From: Pseudomonadota bacterium
GTDB taxonomy: Bacteria; Pseudomonadota; Gammaproteobacteria; Xanthomonadales; Xanthomonadaceae
DNA: 49,416 nucleotides
NCBI GenBank assembly: GCA_023388715.1
Contig: JAEWFT010000034.1
Coordinates: forward strand, 1-49,416
Reading direction: 5' to 3'
Part shown: piece after piece, positions 25,562 to 35,393 of the stretch
Layout: each line of letters starts with the position of its first letter
How positions within the stretch are numbered: position 1 is the first letter of the stretch
Notes under the pieces: generated by a model
The model's input: only the letters and a program-made list of their open reading frames with translations
What the model was told of the DNA's origin: nothing
Databases searched by the model: none
Position numbers and translations under genes: made by a program

Positions 25562-26919
25562 TGCGTACCATGCTGGGAACCATTGCCTTGGCCGCCACCC
25601 TGTTGTTGGCGGGGTCGTCATTGGCCAGGGACGCCATCACACCGGCCACGGTCGCCAAGCTCACCGCCGAAGTGCGCGCCAAACCGGAGGCGGGGGCGGC
25701 GGTGGTCGCGACCCTGAACAAGGACGCCGCGGTCAGCGTCACCGGCCAGCAGGGCCTGTGGTTCAAGCTTGCGCTCGACGGCGGCAAGACCGGCTATGTG
25801 CGCGTCAACGAGGTGCGCATGGTGTTCGCCAAGGCCGAAACCGGCGGCATCGGCAAGGCCCTGTTCACCGGCAAGGCCGGCAAGGGTCGCGTCAGCGAAA
25901 CCGCCAGTGTGCGCGGCCTGGACGAAAGCGCACTCAAGGCCGCCAGCTTCGATGCCGCCCAGCTGGAACGGATGGAGTCGTATCGGGCCACCCGCGAGCA
26001 GGCGGAAGCCGCTGCAGCCAAGCGCGGCTGGAACGCCACCCAGCTGGCCTACGCGGATGAATTCGATCCGGAAGCGAAGCCGCGAAAGGGTGGCAAGCAG
26101 GGCAAACCGGACAAGGCCGCGGCGTCCCAGCCGGAGAAACGCGAACGCTTCGGTTTCGCGCGCGGCGTGCTCTCCCAGGTCGGCGGCGCGATCGGCGGCG
26201 TGGTCGCCTCGGGCGGGAAGCTGATCGGCAAGTCGGAGCAGGAGATCAGCGAGGAAGAACTGGCGCTGGGACCGCTGATCGCCGGCCGCGTGCTGGGCGC
26301 GGCACCGCTGGTGAAGGATCCGGCGGTGCAACAGCGGGTCAACCTGATCGGGCGCTGGATGGCCTCGCGCACCACCCGCCCGGACCTGCCCTGGACCTTC
26401 GGGGTGGTCGATGACGCAGAGATCAACGCCTTTGCCGCACCCGGTGGCTACATCCTGATCACCCGCGGCCTTTACCAGATGCTGGAGAGCGATGCAGAAG
26501 TCGCGGCGGTGCTCGGCCACGAGATCGGCCACGTGGTCCAGCGCGACCATTACAACGTGGTCCGCAAGCAGGAAGTCCAGGGCGTCGGTCGCGAACTGCT
26601 TGCAAGCCGCGTGAGCACCGGAGGCGGCGTCGCGGGCGGGCTGGCGCGCGAATACGTGGAGCGCAATGGCGCGGCGATCATGCTGACCCAGCTGGACCGC
26701 GACGCGGAATACCGCGCCGACCACGCCGCTGGCGTCTACCTCGCGCGCGCCGGCACCAATCCCCTGGCGCTGTACGCGGTGCTGCAGAAGATGACGGCCC
26801 TCGGTTCCTCGTCGCCGCGGCTGACGCAGCTCTATCGCACGCATCCACCGCTGGACAAGCGCCTGGATGCGCTGGACCGCACGCAGGGCGGCGCGCTGGC
26901 TCCCTACATGACGCGCTGA
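25561..26919 (+). CDS. Secreted SH3-domain M48 family zinc metalloprotease
   Basis: The 452-residue precursor has a signal peptide (about 1-22, cleavage near SSLA), a bacterial SH3 domain (about 27-85, with the VRAKPEAGAAVVATL-type start), a linker rich in Lys, Ala and Gly, and an M48 peptidase domain. The HEIGH motif is at His320-Glu321-His324 with the third ligand Glu383 in DRDAEYRAD. The family includes BepA and LoiP-like envelope proteases, so a periplasmic quality-control role is likely. An AGGAGG lies just upstream and the ATG overlaps the CHASE2 stop (TGATG); a GTG one codon earlier is also possible. The coupling suggests a joint function with the CHASE2 sensor. Confidence 0.93.
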   Translation: MRTMLGTIALAATLLLAGSSLARDAITPATVAKLTAEVRAKPEAGAAVVATLNKDAAVSVTGQQGLWFKLALDGGKTGYVRVNEVRMVFAKAETGGIGKALFTGKAGKGRVSETASVRGLDESALKAASFDAAQLERMESYRATREQAEAAAAKRGWNATQLAYADEFDPEAKPRKGGKQGKPDKAAASQPEKRERFGFARGVLSQVGGAIGGVVASGGKLIGKSEQEISEEELALGPLIAGRVLGAAPLVKDPAVQQRVNLIGRWMASRTTRPDLPWTFGVVDDAEINAFAAPGGYILITRGLYQMLESDAEVAAVLGHEIGHVVQRDHYNVVRKQEVQGVGRELLASRVSTGGGVAGGLAREYVERNGAAIMLTQLDRDAEYRADHAAGVYLARAGTNPLALYAVLQKMTALGSSSPRLTQLYRTHPPLDKRLDALDRTQGGALAPYMTR

Positions 26920-26936
26920 GGCGATCGCGCATGTCG

Positions 26937-26960
26937 AAAAAGGCCGGCAATGCGCCGGCC
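26937..26960 (-). terminator. Rho-independent terminator for the DUF4870 transcript
   Basis: GGCCGGC (26942-26948) and GCCGGCC (26954-26960) form a 7-bp stem with a five-base loop. The run of five A residues at 26937-26941 becomes a U-tract on the minus strand, so it terminates leftward transcription 30 bases after the DUF4870 stop. In the plus direction it has only a short T pair and could weakly terminate the M48 transcript. Confidence 0.85.
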
Positions 26961-26989
26961 TTCGATCATCGTGAGCGCATGTCCCCGCC

Positions 26990-27406
26990 TTACTTGAACA
27001 GGCGGATGGTCAGCGGGTAGCGGTACGACTGCCCGTCGTAGGCCTTGAACGCAGCGACCAGCGTGCAGACGATCCACACCAGCGCCAGCACCACCCACAG
27101 CGGCACCGCGACCAGCAGGCCAATGCCCAGGGTGAAGATCACCAGCACCACCGACAGCGCGGCATAGATGAACATGCTGAGGTTGAAGTTCACCGCCTCC
27201 TTGGCGTGCTCGGCGGCAAACGCGGAGCGGTCGCGAACCAGCATCCACACGGCGAGCGCCGCGACGGCACCGGCGATCCCGGCCATCCAGCTGGTCAGCA
27301 ACGCCGCCACCAGCGCGCCGGCGTGCGCTCCGGCCGCCCACTGGCGGTCGCTGGCGCTCGGCGCCACGGACTCGATCGCGTCGTTGTGGTCAATGCGGCT
27401 TTCCAT
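26990..27406 (-). CDS. DUF4870-type small membrane protein (first of a tandem pair)
   Basis: The 138-residue protein has an N-terminal soluble head (about 20 residues), a first hydrophobic helix pair (about 27-57), the AEHAKEAVNFNLSMFIY motif and a long hydrophobic hairpin (about 75-115), ending in a charged KAYDGQSYRYPLTIRLFK tail. The 'hAkeAvNFnls ... ayrYPl.irl' pattern is that of DUF4870/TM2-like proteins with no known biochemical role. The ATG at 27406 follows GGGAG. Its paralogue lies 158 bases upstream on the same strand. Confidence 0.88.
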   Translation of the reverse strand: MESRIDHNDAIESVAPSASDRQWAAGAHAGALVAALLTSWMAGIAGAVAALAVWMLVRDRSAFAAEHAKEAVNFNLSMFIYAALSVVLVIFTLGIGLLVAVPLWVVLALVWIVCTLVAAFKAYDGQSYRYPLTIRLFK

Positions 27407-27417
27407 CGTCGGCTCCC

Positions 27418-27434
27418 GCCGGAACCACTCCGGC
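27418..27434 (-). repeat. Hairpin overlapping the ribosome binding region of the first DUF4870 gene
   Basis: GCCGGA (27418-27423) and TCCGGC (27429-27434) form a 6-bp stem with a five-base loop. On the minus strand it ends just before the GGGAG Shine-Dalgarno and could modulate translation. Confidence 0.3.
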
Positions 27435-27494
27435 CTACCCATGATCTTGGGCCATTGCCCGCGCGATGCAAGCCGCGATGCGCCAGAAGACCCG

Positions 27495-27519
27495 CGCAGG
27501 CGACGAAATGCCGCCTGCG
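27495..27519. repeat. Perfect 8-bp inverted repeat between the two DUF4870 genes
   Basis: CGCAGGCG (27495-27502) and CGCCTGCG (27512-27519) are separated by nine bases in the 158-base intergenic stretch. No U-tract follows on either strand. It may be a partial terminator of the upstream paralogue, an mRNA-stabilising structure or an operator. Confidence 0.35.
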
Positions 27520-27564
27520 TGGGCTGGAACGCTGCCTGCGGCGACGAGTCCGCGACAGCGCTGG

Positions 27565-27939
27565 TCAGTTGATCAGGCGCAGGGCGAACGGGTAGCGGTA
27601 CGCCACGCCCTCGTTCGCCTTGACCGCCGCGAGGATGCAGAAGATCAGGTTGATGATCCACAGCACCGGGTAAAGCAGGAACCCGATCGCGATCGCGCTC
27701 AGTACCACCGCGATCACCCAGCCAATGGCGATGGTGATCTGGAAGTTCAGCGCTTCCCTGGCCTGGTCGTTCAGCCACTCCTTGCCCGGCTTGTCCTTGT
27801 GGGTGAGCCAGATCACCAGCGGAACGATGAAGCTGAGGAGGATGCCGGACAGGTGGGTAAGCAGCGCCAGCGTCCGGTCCTCGGAAGACGATGCGCCAAC
27901 CGGCGGCGGAACGGCTTGGGTATTCTGGTCGTACTGCAT
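27565..27939 (-). CDS. DUF4870-type small membrane protein (second of a tandem pair)
   Basis: The 124-residue protein has a short Gln/Pro-rich head, then THLSGILLSFIVPLVIWL (helix 1), the motif LNDQAREALNFQITIAIGW, two more hydrophobic segments and the tail VAYRYPFALRLIN. It shares the 'A.eAlNFq' and 'YRYP..lRL' motifs with the gene at 26990 and is an evident paralogue, closer to the canonical DUF4870 form. The ATG at 27939 is set by AAGGAG six bases upstream. A candidate promoter lies at 27976-28003. Confidence 0.9.
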   Translation of the reverse strand: MQYDQNTQAVPPPVGASSSEDRTLALLTHLSGILLSFIVPLVIWLTHKDKPGKEWLNDQAREALNFQITIAIGWVIAVVLSAIAIGFLLYPVLWIINLIFCILAAVKANEGVAYRYPFALRLIN

Positions 27940-27975
27940 GCCATGCTCCTTGCCCGCACCCCGCGGGTTCGCCTG

Positions 27976-28003
27976 AACATAACGCAAGAAGCGGGGGAAA
28001 ACA
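27976..28003 (-). promoter_or_regulatory. Candidate promoter of the second DUF4870 gene
   Basis: On the minus strand TGTTTT (28003-27998) and TATGTT (27981-27976) are spaced by 16 bp in the most AT-rich patch of the 77-base gap after pmbA. A small hairpin, CCCGC (27953-27957) with GCGGG (27963-27967), lies between it and the Shine-Dalgarno. Confidence 0.4.
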
Positions 28004-28016
28004 GCCAGATGCGGGC

Positions 28017-29387
28017 TCAGCCGCTCCCGGCTACCGTCATGCGGCCCACCAGGATGGAACCGGTGCGCACGTGCGAACGCGGGTCCACGTCGCTGCCGAC
28101 GGCTTCGATCGCGGCGAACATCTGCCGCAGGTTCCCGGCGATGGTGATGCCGTCCACCGGATAGGCGACCTGCCCGCCTTCCACCCAGAACCCCGCCGCG
28201 CCGCGCGAGTAATCGCCGGTGATCGGGTTCACGCCCTGCCCCATCAGCTCGGTGACCAGCAGCCCGCGGCCCATGCCCGCCACCAGCGACGCCAGGTCGC
28301 CGGCGTTGGCGGCCACCTGCAGGTTGTGCACGCCGCCGGCATTGGCGGTGGTCTGCAGCCCGAGCTTGCGCGCCGAATAGCTGCCCAGCACGTAGCGCGT
28401 GACCCGGCCGCCCTCCACCAGCGGCGACTCGCGGGTGGCCACGCCCTCGCCGTCGAAGGCGGCCGAACGGAAGCCGCGCGGCAGGAACGGCAGTTCCGCG
28501 ATCCCGAACCAGTCCGGGAACACCTGGGAGCCGATGCTGTCGAGCAGGAAGCTGGCCTTGCGATAGAGCGCGCCGCCGCTGACCGCGCTGATATAGGCGC
28601 CGACCAGCGAACGCGCCATTTCCGCCGCGAACAGTACCGGCACCTGGCCGGTAGGCAGCTGCCGCGGCTGCATCCGCGCCAGCGTGCGCTCGGCGGCCTT
28701 GCGGCCGATGGCCTCGGGCGCCTGCAGGTCCGCCTCCGCCAGCGCGATGTCGTACCAATGGTCGCGTTGCATGCCATCGCCGGATCCGGCGATCAGCGCG
28801 CAACCGACGCTGTAGGAGGTGCTGCGCTCGGCGCCGAGGAACCCGTGCGAGTTGGCGTACACGCTGATGCTGGCGTTGGCGTTGGCGGACGCACCGTCCG
28901 AATTGGCGATGCGCGTGTCCATGTCGCGGCCGGCGGCCTCGCAGGCCAGCGCGGTGTCGATCGCGCGCGCGGCGTCGAACGCGCGCGGGTGCCACTGGTC
29001 GAACTCGCCGACGTCGCGCGCCATCAGCGCCGCATCCGCAAGGCCCGCGGCGGGATCTTCCTCGGTGTGGCGCGCGATCGCGCACGCCTGCGCCACGGTG
29101 GCGGCAAGGCTGTCCTCGCGCAGGTCGGCGGTGCTGGCACTGCCCTTGCGCTGGCCGAAGTACACGGTCACCGAGATCCCGCGATCGCGGGTCGCCTCCA
29201 CGGTTTCGACCTCGCCCATGCGCACGTTGACCGCAAGCCCGGCGTCCTCGTTGCAGGTGACGTCGGCCTGGCTGGCGCCCGCGGCGCGCGCCCGGTCGAG
29301 CATGCGGGAGGCGATGTCGGACAGGCGCTCGATGCGCTGCGGGCTGTCGTCGACGAAGGGGGTTGCGGCGGCGGGAACGACGTTCAA
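28017..29387 (-). CDS. pmbA: Metalloprotease-associated subunit PmbA/TldE
   Basis: TldE pairs with TldD as a heterodimeric protease known for unfolded-peptide degradation, microcin B17 maturation and CcdA turnover. This 456-residue protein lacks the zinc site found in TldD, as expected for the E subunit. It contains NEDAGLAVNVRMGEVETVEATRD in the N-domain and the C-terminal MGQGVNPITGDYSRGAAGFWVEGG block. No ATG fits; TTG at 29387, with AGGA upstream, gives the family length (450 in E. coli). It is divergent from yjgA and shares the strand with tldD, the yjgA gene lying between them in antisense. Confidence 0.93.
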   Translation of the reverse strand: MNVVPAAATPFVDDSPQRIERLSDIASRMLDRARAAGASQADVTCNEDAGLAVNVRMGEVETVEATRDRGISVTVYFGQRKGSASTADLREDSLAATVAQACAIARHTEEDPAAGLADAALMARDVGEFDQWHPRAFDAARAIDTALACEAAGRDMDTRIANSDGASANANASISVYANSHGFLGAERSTSYSVGCALIAGSGDGMQRDHWYDIALAEADLQAPEAIGRKAAERTLARMQPRQLPTGQVPVLFAAEMARSLVGAYISAVSGGALYRKASFLLDSIGSQVFPDWFGIAELPFLPRGFRSAAFDGEGVATRESPLVEGGRVTRYVLGSYSARKLGLQTTANAGGVHNLQVAANAGDLASLVAGMGRGLLVTELMGQGVNPITGDYSRGAAGFWVEGGQVAYPVDGITIAGNLRQMFAAIEAVGSDVDPRSHVRTGSILVGRMTVAGSG

Positions 29388-29404
29388 TGGCTTATCCTGT
29401 ATCG

Positions 29405-29992
29405 ATGCGAGGACGCGACGAAGACACCGGTGAATTCCTGAGCCCCAGCCGCAGCGCGCAACGGCGCGCGGCGCTGGACGTGCTTGAACTCGGCGAGCAG
29501 CTGGTGGCGATGACCAATGCGCAGCTGGCGCGGCTGCCGATTCCCGAAGAACTGCTGACGCACATCCACGATACCCAGCGGATCCCGTCGCACATCGCGC
29601 ACAAGCGGCAGCTGGCCTTCCTTGCCAAGCAGATGCGCAAGCTGGACGACGACGCGCTCGACGCCATCCGCGATGCGATGAGCAAGGACGGCGAGGCCGC
29701 GCGCCGGGAGACCGCGGCAATGCACCGGGTCGAGGCGCTGCGCGACAGCTTGCTGGGCGACGAGGGCGATGCCGCGATGACCGCCCTGCTCGCCGCCCAT
29801 CCGGATGCGGATCGCCAGCACCTGCGCCAGCTGGTGCGCAACGCGCACGACGAGCGCAAGCGCAACAAGCCACCGCGCGCATACCGCGAGCTGTTCCGCG
29901 AGCTGCGCGACCTGACCGCGCACGGCGACCCGGGCGCGGAAGACCCTGCGGATGAAACGCTCCACCAGGACGGCGACGACGACCACGGCTGA
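29405..29992 (+). CDS. yjgA: Ribosome-associated protein YjgA/DarP (DUF615)
   Basis: DarP is a 50S-associated factor implicated in late large-subunit maturation. The 195-residue product begins MRGRDEDTGEFLSPSRSAQRR, the family opening, and has RIPSHIAHKRQLAFLAKQMRK and a charged helical C-terminus with RAYRELFRELRDL. The ATG at 29405 is chosen from family similarity; an in-frame ATG at 29387 would overlap the pmbA start. pmbA and yjgA are divergent neighbours in E. coli too. Its TGA abuts the tldD stop with no gap (TGATCA). Confidence 0.93.
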   Translation: MRGRDEDTGEFLSPSRSAQRRAALDVLELGEQLVAMTNAQLARLPIPEELLTHIHDTQRIPSHIAHKRQLAFLAKQMRKLDDDALDAIRDAMSKDGEAARRETAAMHRVEALRDSLLGDEGDAAMTALLAAHPDADRQHLRQLVRNAHDERKRNKPPRAYRELFRELRDLTAHGDPGAEDPADETLHQDGDDDHG

Positions 29993-31435
<1,443 letters not shown>

Positions 31436-31505
31436 GCAGTGGGGTTCCGGCGGCACGGGATGGTGAACAAGATGGCGACGTTCGCCGGGACTTCAACCAC
31501 GGGCG

Positions 31506-34500
31506 TCATCGGGGCGGCGCCGGCTGCGCGGGTTTCGCCGCGGCGCGCTCGCGCACCCGCGTTTCCACCGTCGGCGATTTCCACGGCCCGGTGACGCGAT
31601 AGGTGCGCGCACCGGCCTGCTGCAGCGGCTTCTCGAGCACCGCGTTGGCCATGGCGCCGACGGCGGCGCCCACAGGCCCACCGGCAATGGCGCCGACCGC
31701 GGTCAGCAGGCCGCCCGACTTCGGCAGCACTTCCACGGTCTGGTCGAAACGCTGCGCCACCAGGTCCGCGCTGCCGCTGACGCGGATGTCGGCCGCCGGG
31801 CCTTCGATCGCAAGGTCGTCCGTGCTGGCGCTGCCGCCGGCCACGCGCACGTTGCCGTGGATGCGGTCGAAGGCGAAGCCCTTGTCGAAGATGTCGCGGA
31901 AGTCCAAGGTCAGGCGTCGTGGCAACTGGGCGATGCCGAGCAGCCCGAGCACCCGGCCGGCGCCCGGCTCGATTTCGAGCAGGCGGCCGTCGCGCGCGTC
32001 CAGCGCGATCTCGCCCTGCACGGACGCCAGCGCGAAATCGTCCGGTGCGCCCGGCCAGCGCAACTGGACGCCCAGCTTGCCCTTGCCGTCGTCGACCTGC
32101 CCGGCCAGGCCAAGGCCGGCCATGAGCGCGCCGATGTCATCGCTGTCCACATCCGCGCCCAGGCGGGTCTGTCCCGCCTGCCCGCGCCCGGTCCAGGTGC
32201 CGGTAGCCGCCAGCCGATGCTTGCCGCCACGGGTGCTGAATTCGTCCAGCCGCAGCCCGGCCGCGGACGGGGTGGTGCGCAGCCGCGCCTGGCCGAGCGG
32301 CAGGGTGCCGATCCGCAGGTCCGCGACGTCCAGCAGCAACGGAGGCACCTTGCCCGGGTCCACGTTGCCGGCGGTGGCAGCCGCCTGTTGCGGCGCAGCC
32401 TGCGTCGCGCCCGGCAGTCCGCCGCTCCAGTGCAGGCGCTCGAAGCGACCGGCCACCTGCGCCCCCTCCTGCGACGGCACCAGCAGCGCGCCGGCGATCG
32501 CCGGTCCCTGCACCTGCACCGCCGTGCCCCGCGGAGCCGGCGCCAGCTGCAGGCGGCTGTTGGCGAAGCTGCTGCCCAACAGACGCAGCTGCCCCACCTG
32601 AAGGTCCAGCCGGCGCAACGGCAGGCTGCCTGCGCCGTCGTCGCCATCGCCTCTGCCCGCGTTGACGACGCCCAGCCAGTCCAGCGCGTCCAGCCGGTCG
32701 GTCCGGCCGCCCACGACCAGGCCGTGCACAGGCGGGGTGTCGGCGCGGCCGCCGCCGAGTTGCACCTGCACCCCCGTGCGCGTCGGCGTGCTGCGCGCAC
32801 GCACGGACAGCAGCCGTCCCAGCGTGACCTCGATGTCGCCGCGCTCGATCGGCAGGCGCACGTCCACGGTGGCCGCCAGCGCCTGCGCCGCCGGCTTGCG
32901 CAGTGGCTCGGGGAGATCGAAGGCGGTGCCGACCAGGCTGGAGCGCAGCCGCAGTTGCGACGGCGGCGCCGCGCCTGCCCCGATGCGCGGCGTCGCGACT
33001 TCCACCGTCCATGGCGAATTGCCGCGCAGGTAAGGCTTCAGCCACGCCATCGCCGGCGCCTTGTCGAGCAGGCCGTCGATGTCGGCCTGGGCGCGCAGCG
33101 CGGCTTCGAAGGCATTCGCCGCATCACGCACATGCGGCGGCCCGGCGCGCAGCGACAGTTGCCCCGGCCGTCCTTCATGGCGCACGTTGAGGTCCTCGGC
33201 GAGGAAGCCCTGCTCGTCGTATCGCGCCTCGCCGCGCACCTGGTCGAAGGCGATGTCCCATCGCGCTTCCTGCAAGCGCGCGCCGTCCAGCCGCACGCGG
33301 CCGCGCACCTGCCGTGGGGGCGGCGCCATCCGGTGGAATGGCAGCAACAGATGCAGGCTGGCGCGCGTGGGACCCTCGGCGCGCAGGTTGTCGAGGAGCT
33401 CGCCATGCTCGCGATGCAGCGGGCTGTTGCGCAGCAGCGCCAAAAGGTGGCGCGCATCGGCGCTGGCCGTCTGGGCGTCCAGTGCCAGCTCGGCACGCCC
33501 GAACCTGGCCATCCCGCCGCGCACCTGTTCGATCGGCACGCCGCCGATGCGACCGCTGCCATCGACGGTGAAGCCATCAGCGACGAAGCGCAGCTCGGCG
33601 TCCAGGTCCTCGATCGCCGGCCAGTCCGGCTGGAACTTGAGCACGCCGCCGCGCATGCGCGCCTGCGCCTGGAACAGCCCAGCGCCCGCTCGCCCCGGCT
33701 CATTGCGGAACGGCCAGTCGTCGAGGTCGCCAACCACCAGCGCGCGCACCTGTTCCAGCTGGCCCGCCTGCAGCGCCTCCTCCAGCCAGTTCACGGTGGT
33801 CGCCGGCATCAGGTGGCGCACCCAGAAGCCGCGCGCCAGGGCCACCGGCACTTCGTCGATCTCGACCGCCAGGTCGATCCGCGGCCGGCTGCGGTCGCCC
33901 TGGAAACCGATGCCGCCCCTTGCATGCACGTGCAACGGGCCGTTGTCGATCGCAAGGCCCGGCGTACGCACGGTCCAGTCGTTGCCGTCGCGCCAGAGCA
34001 GCGCCTCGCCGTCGAGCCGGAGCGCATGCGCCACGCCGAAGCCGGCCGGCCAGTCGAGGACAGCGGTTGCCTGGGGATCGAAGCGCATTCTCAGCGCGTC
34101 GGCATCGCCCTGCAGCCAACCGGAGATGCCGCGCATGCCGGGGCGGGTCCCAACCGGGTCGAAGCGCAGGCCTTCGGCGCGCGCAGTGGCGTGCAGGGCG
34201 CCGCCGCGCGCACCGTGCACCCGCACCTGGTGCAGGGTTCCGGCAGGCGAGGCCTCGCGCAGCCATGTCCGCAGCCGCGGCGACCCCGTGTCGCTGAGCG
34301 CCAGCACGTTCAAGAGGGGCGCGGCTTCCAGCCGGGGGGCCTGCAACCGCAGCACGCGGCCGCCGTCCAGCGCCAGCCCGTCCATCACCCACGCACGCTC
34401 GCCATCGCCGCCGCGCAGCCGCGTCGCGCGCGCATGCCAGCCGTCGCGGGCGCGTGCCCAGGTGCCGGCCAGTTCCACCCGCCCCAGCGGCTGGATCGGC

Positions 34501-35351
34501 GTCCCCTGCCCGGGCAACGGGGTGCCGCGCAAAGCCACGCCTTCCAGCTCCGCGTCGGCGTGCAACGCCACCACGCGATTCGCCTGCAGTCGGGCCCACG
34601 CCTGCATCCGCCCGCGCCCGGCCGCCGGCGAGACGCCGGCGACGCGGAACGCCCCGGCAGCCTCCGCCAAGTCGGCCTCCATCGCACCCGCGTAGACCCT
34701 GCCATCGCCGCTGCGGCGGTCCAGTTCCAGCGCCATCCGGAACGGCGCGGCGCTCTCGCGAAGCCAGGCATCGGCGCCGCCCCGCACATGGCCCCCATCC
34801 ACCCGCAGGCGCAGGTCGATGCGCGGCAGCCGCAGGCCTAACCCCAGTTCGGGGGCGTTCACGTGCAAGCGGGCATGCGAGACCTGCAGTTCGCCCAGGC
34901 GCTCCAGCGTTTCCAGCGGATCGCCACCCTGATCCTGGCCCGGCAGGCCGCGCACGCTCCAGCGGCCCTGCGGGTCGCGCTGCAGGGTGAGGTCCAGGCC
35001 GCGCAGGCGCAGCTCGGTTAGCGAGCGCCCGGGCAGCAACCCCGCGTACTGCGCGACCAGCACTTCGGCATCGCCGATCCGAACCGGGTTGGGGCCCATG
35101 CCGATGCGCAGGTTGTCGAGCCGCAGCAGGGGCCCGCGCCGGGTCCACTCGGTCTGCACCCGATCAAATGCGACCGGCGCCCGCGCCCGCGCGCCCAGCC
35201 AGTCGGCGATCCGCTGCGGATTGCGTTCGGCCATGGGCAGCAGCTGGCTGGCCACGCCACTGCCCAGCGCCAGCACCACCAGCACCAGCGCAAGCGCGTA
35301 CCACGCCCCGCGGCGCATCAGTCGCAGCCGACGTCGCAGCGGCGGGGTCAT
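31506..35351 (-). CDS. yhdP: YhdP-family AsmA-like phospholipid transport protein
   Basis: YhdP is a large inner-membrane-anchored AsmA-like protein that helps move phospholipids to the outer membrane. The 1281-residue protein has an N-terminal membrane anchor (about 16-40), then a very long beta-rich periplasmic region and a C-terminal AsmA-like domain with ELRRIEPGAGRVLGLL-like sequence (about 1160-1180), LDFRDIFDKGFAFDRIHG and VGAIAGGPVGAAVGA. The length is close to E. coli YhdP (1266). The ATG at 35351 is kept; an ATG eleven codons later is possible. It lies between rng and tldD, matching the E. coli order. Confidence 0.93.
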   Translation of the reverse strand: MTPPLRRRLRLMRRGAWYALALVLVVLALGSGVASQLLPMAERNPQRIADWLGARARAPVAFDRVQTEWTRRGPLLRLDNLRIGMGPNPVRIGDAEVLVAQYAGLLPGRSLTELRLRGLDLTLQRDPQGRWSVRGLPGQDQGGDPLETLERLGELQVSHARLHVNAPELGLGLRLPRIDLRLRVDGGHVRGGADAWLRESAAPFRMALELDRRSGDGRVYAGAMEADLAEAAGAFRVAGVSPAAGRGRMQAWARLQANRVVALHADAELEGVALRGTPLPGQGTPIQPLGRVELAGTWARARDGWHARATRLRGGDGERAWVMDGLALDGGRVLRLQAPRLEAAPLLNVLALSDTGSPRLRTWLREASPAGTLHQVRVHGARGGALHATARAEGLRFDPVGTRPGMRGISGWLQGDADALRMRFDPQATAVLDWPAGFGVAHALRLDGEALLWRDGNDWTVRTPGLAIDNGPLHVHARGGIGFQGDRSRPRIDLAVEIDEVPVALARGFWVRHLMPATTVNWLEEALQAGQLEQVRALVVGDLDDWPFRNEPGRAGAGLFQAQARMRGGVLKFQPDWPAIEDLDAELRFVADGFTVDGSGRIGGVPIEQVRGGMARFGRAELALDAQTASADARHLLALLRNSPLHREHGELLDNLRAEGPTRASLHLLLPFHRMAPPPRQVRGRVRLDGARLQEARWDIAFDQVRGEARYDEQGFLAEDLNVRHEGRPGQLSLRAGPPHVRDAANAFEAALRAQADIDGLLDKAPAMAWLKPYLRGNSPWTVEVATPRIGAGAAPPSQLRLRSSLVGTAFDLPEPLRKPAAQALAATVDVRLPIERGDIEVTLGRLLSVRARSTPTRTGVQVQLGGGRADTPPVHGLVVGGRTDRLDALDWLGVVNAGRGDGDDGAGSLPLRRLDLQVGQLRLLGSSFANSRLQLAPAPRGTAVQVQGPAIAGALLVPSQEGAQVAGRFERLHWSGGLPGATQAAPQQAAATAGNVDPGKVPPLLLDVADLRIGTLPLGQARLRTTPSAAGLRLDEFSTRGGKHRLAATGTWTGRGQAGQTRLGADVDSDDIGALMAGLGLAGQVDDGKGKLGVQLRWPGAPDDFALASVQGEIALDARDGRLLEIEPGAGRVLGLLGIAQLPRRLTLDFRDIFDKGFAFDRIHGNVRVAGGSASTDDLAIEGPAADIRVSGSADLVAQRFDQTVEVLPKSGGLLTAVGAIAGGPVGAAVGAMANAVLEKPLQQAGARTYRVTGPWKSPTVETRVRERAAAKPAQPAPPR

Positions 35352-35393
35352 CGGGCGCGTGCGCCCCGCCCGCGCCTCAACGCCGCCCGCACC

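Noticed and set aside
27466..28164. Plus-strand open frame across the second DUF4870 gene
   Set aside because: It is antisense to a membrane protein with clear family motifs and a good ribosome binding site. The product is charged low-complexity sequence.
31857..34841. A 994-codon plus-strand open frame opposite yhdP
   Set aside because: It is antisense to the clear YhdP protein and shows only the Arg/Gln/Pro-rich pattern typical of shadow frames.
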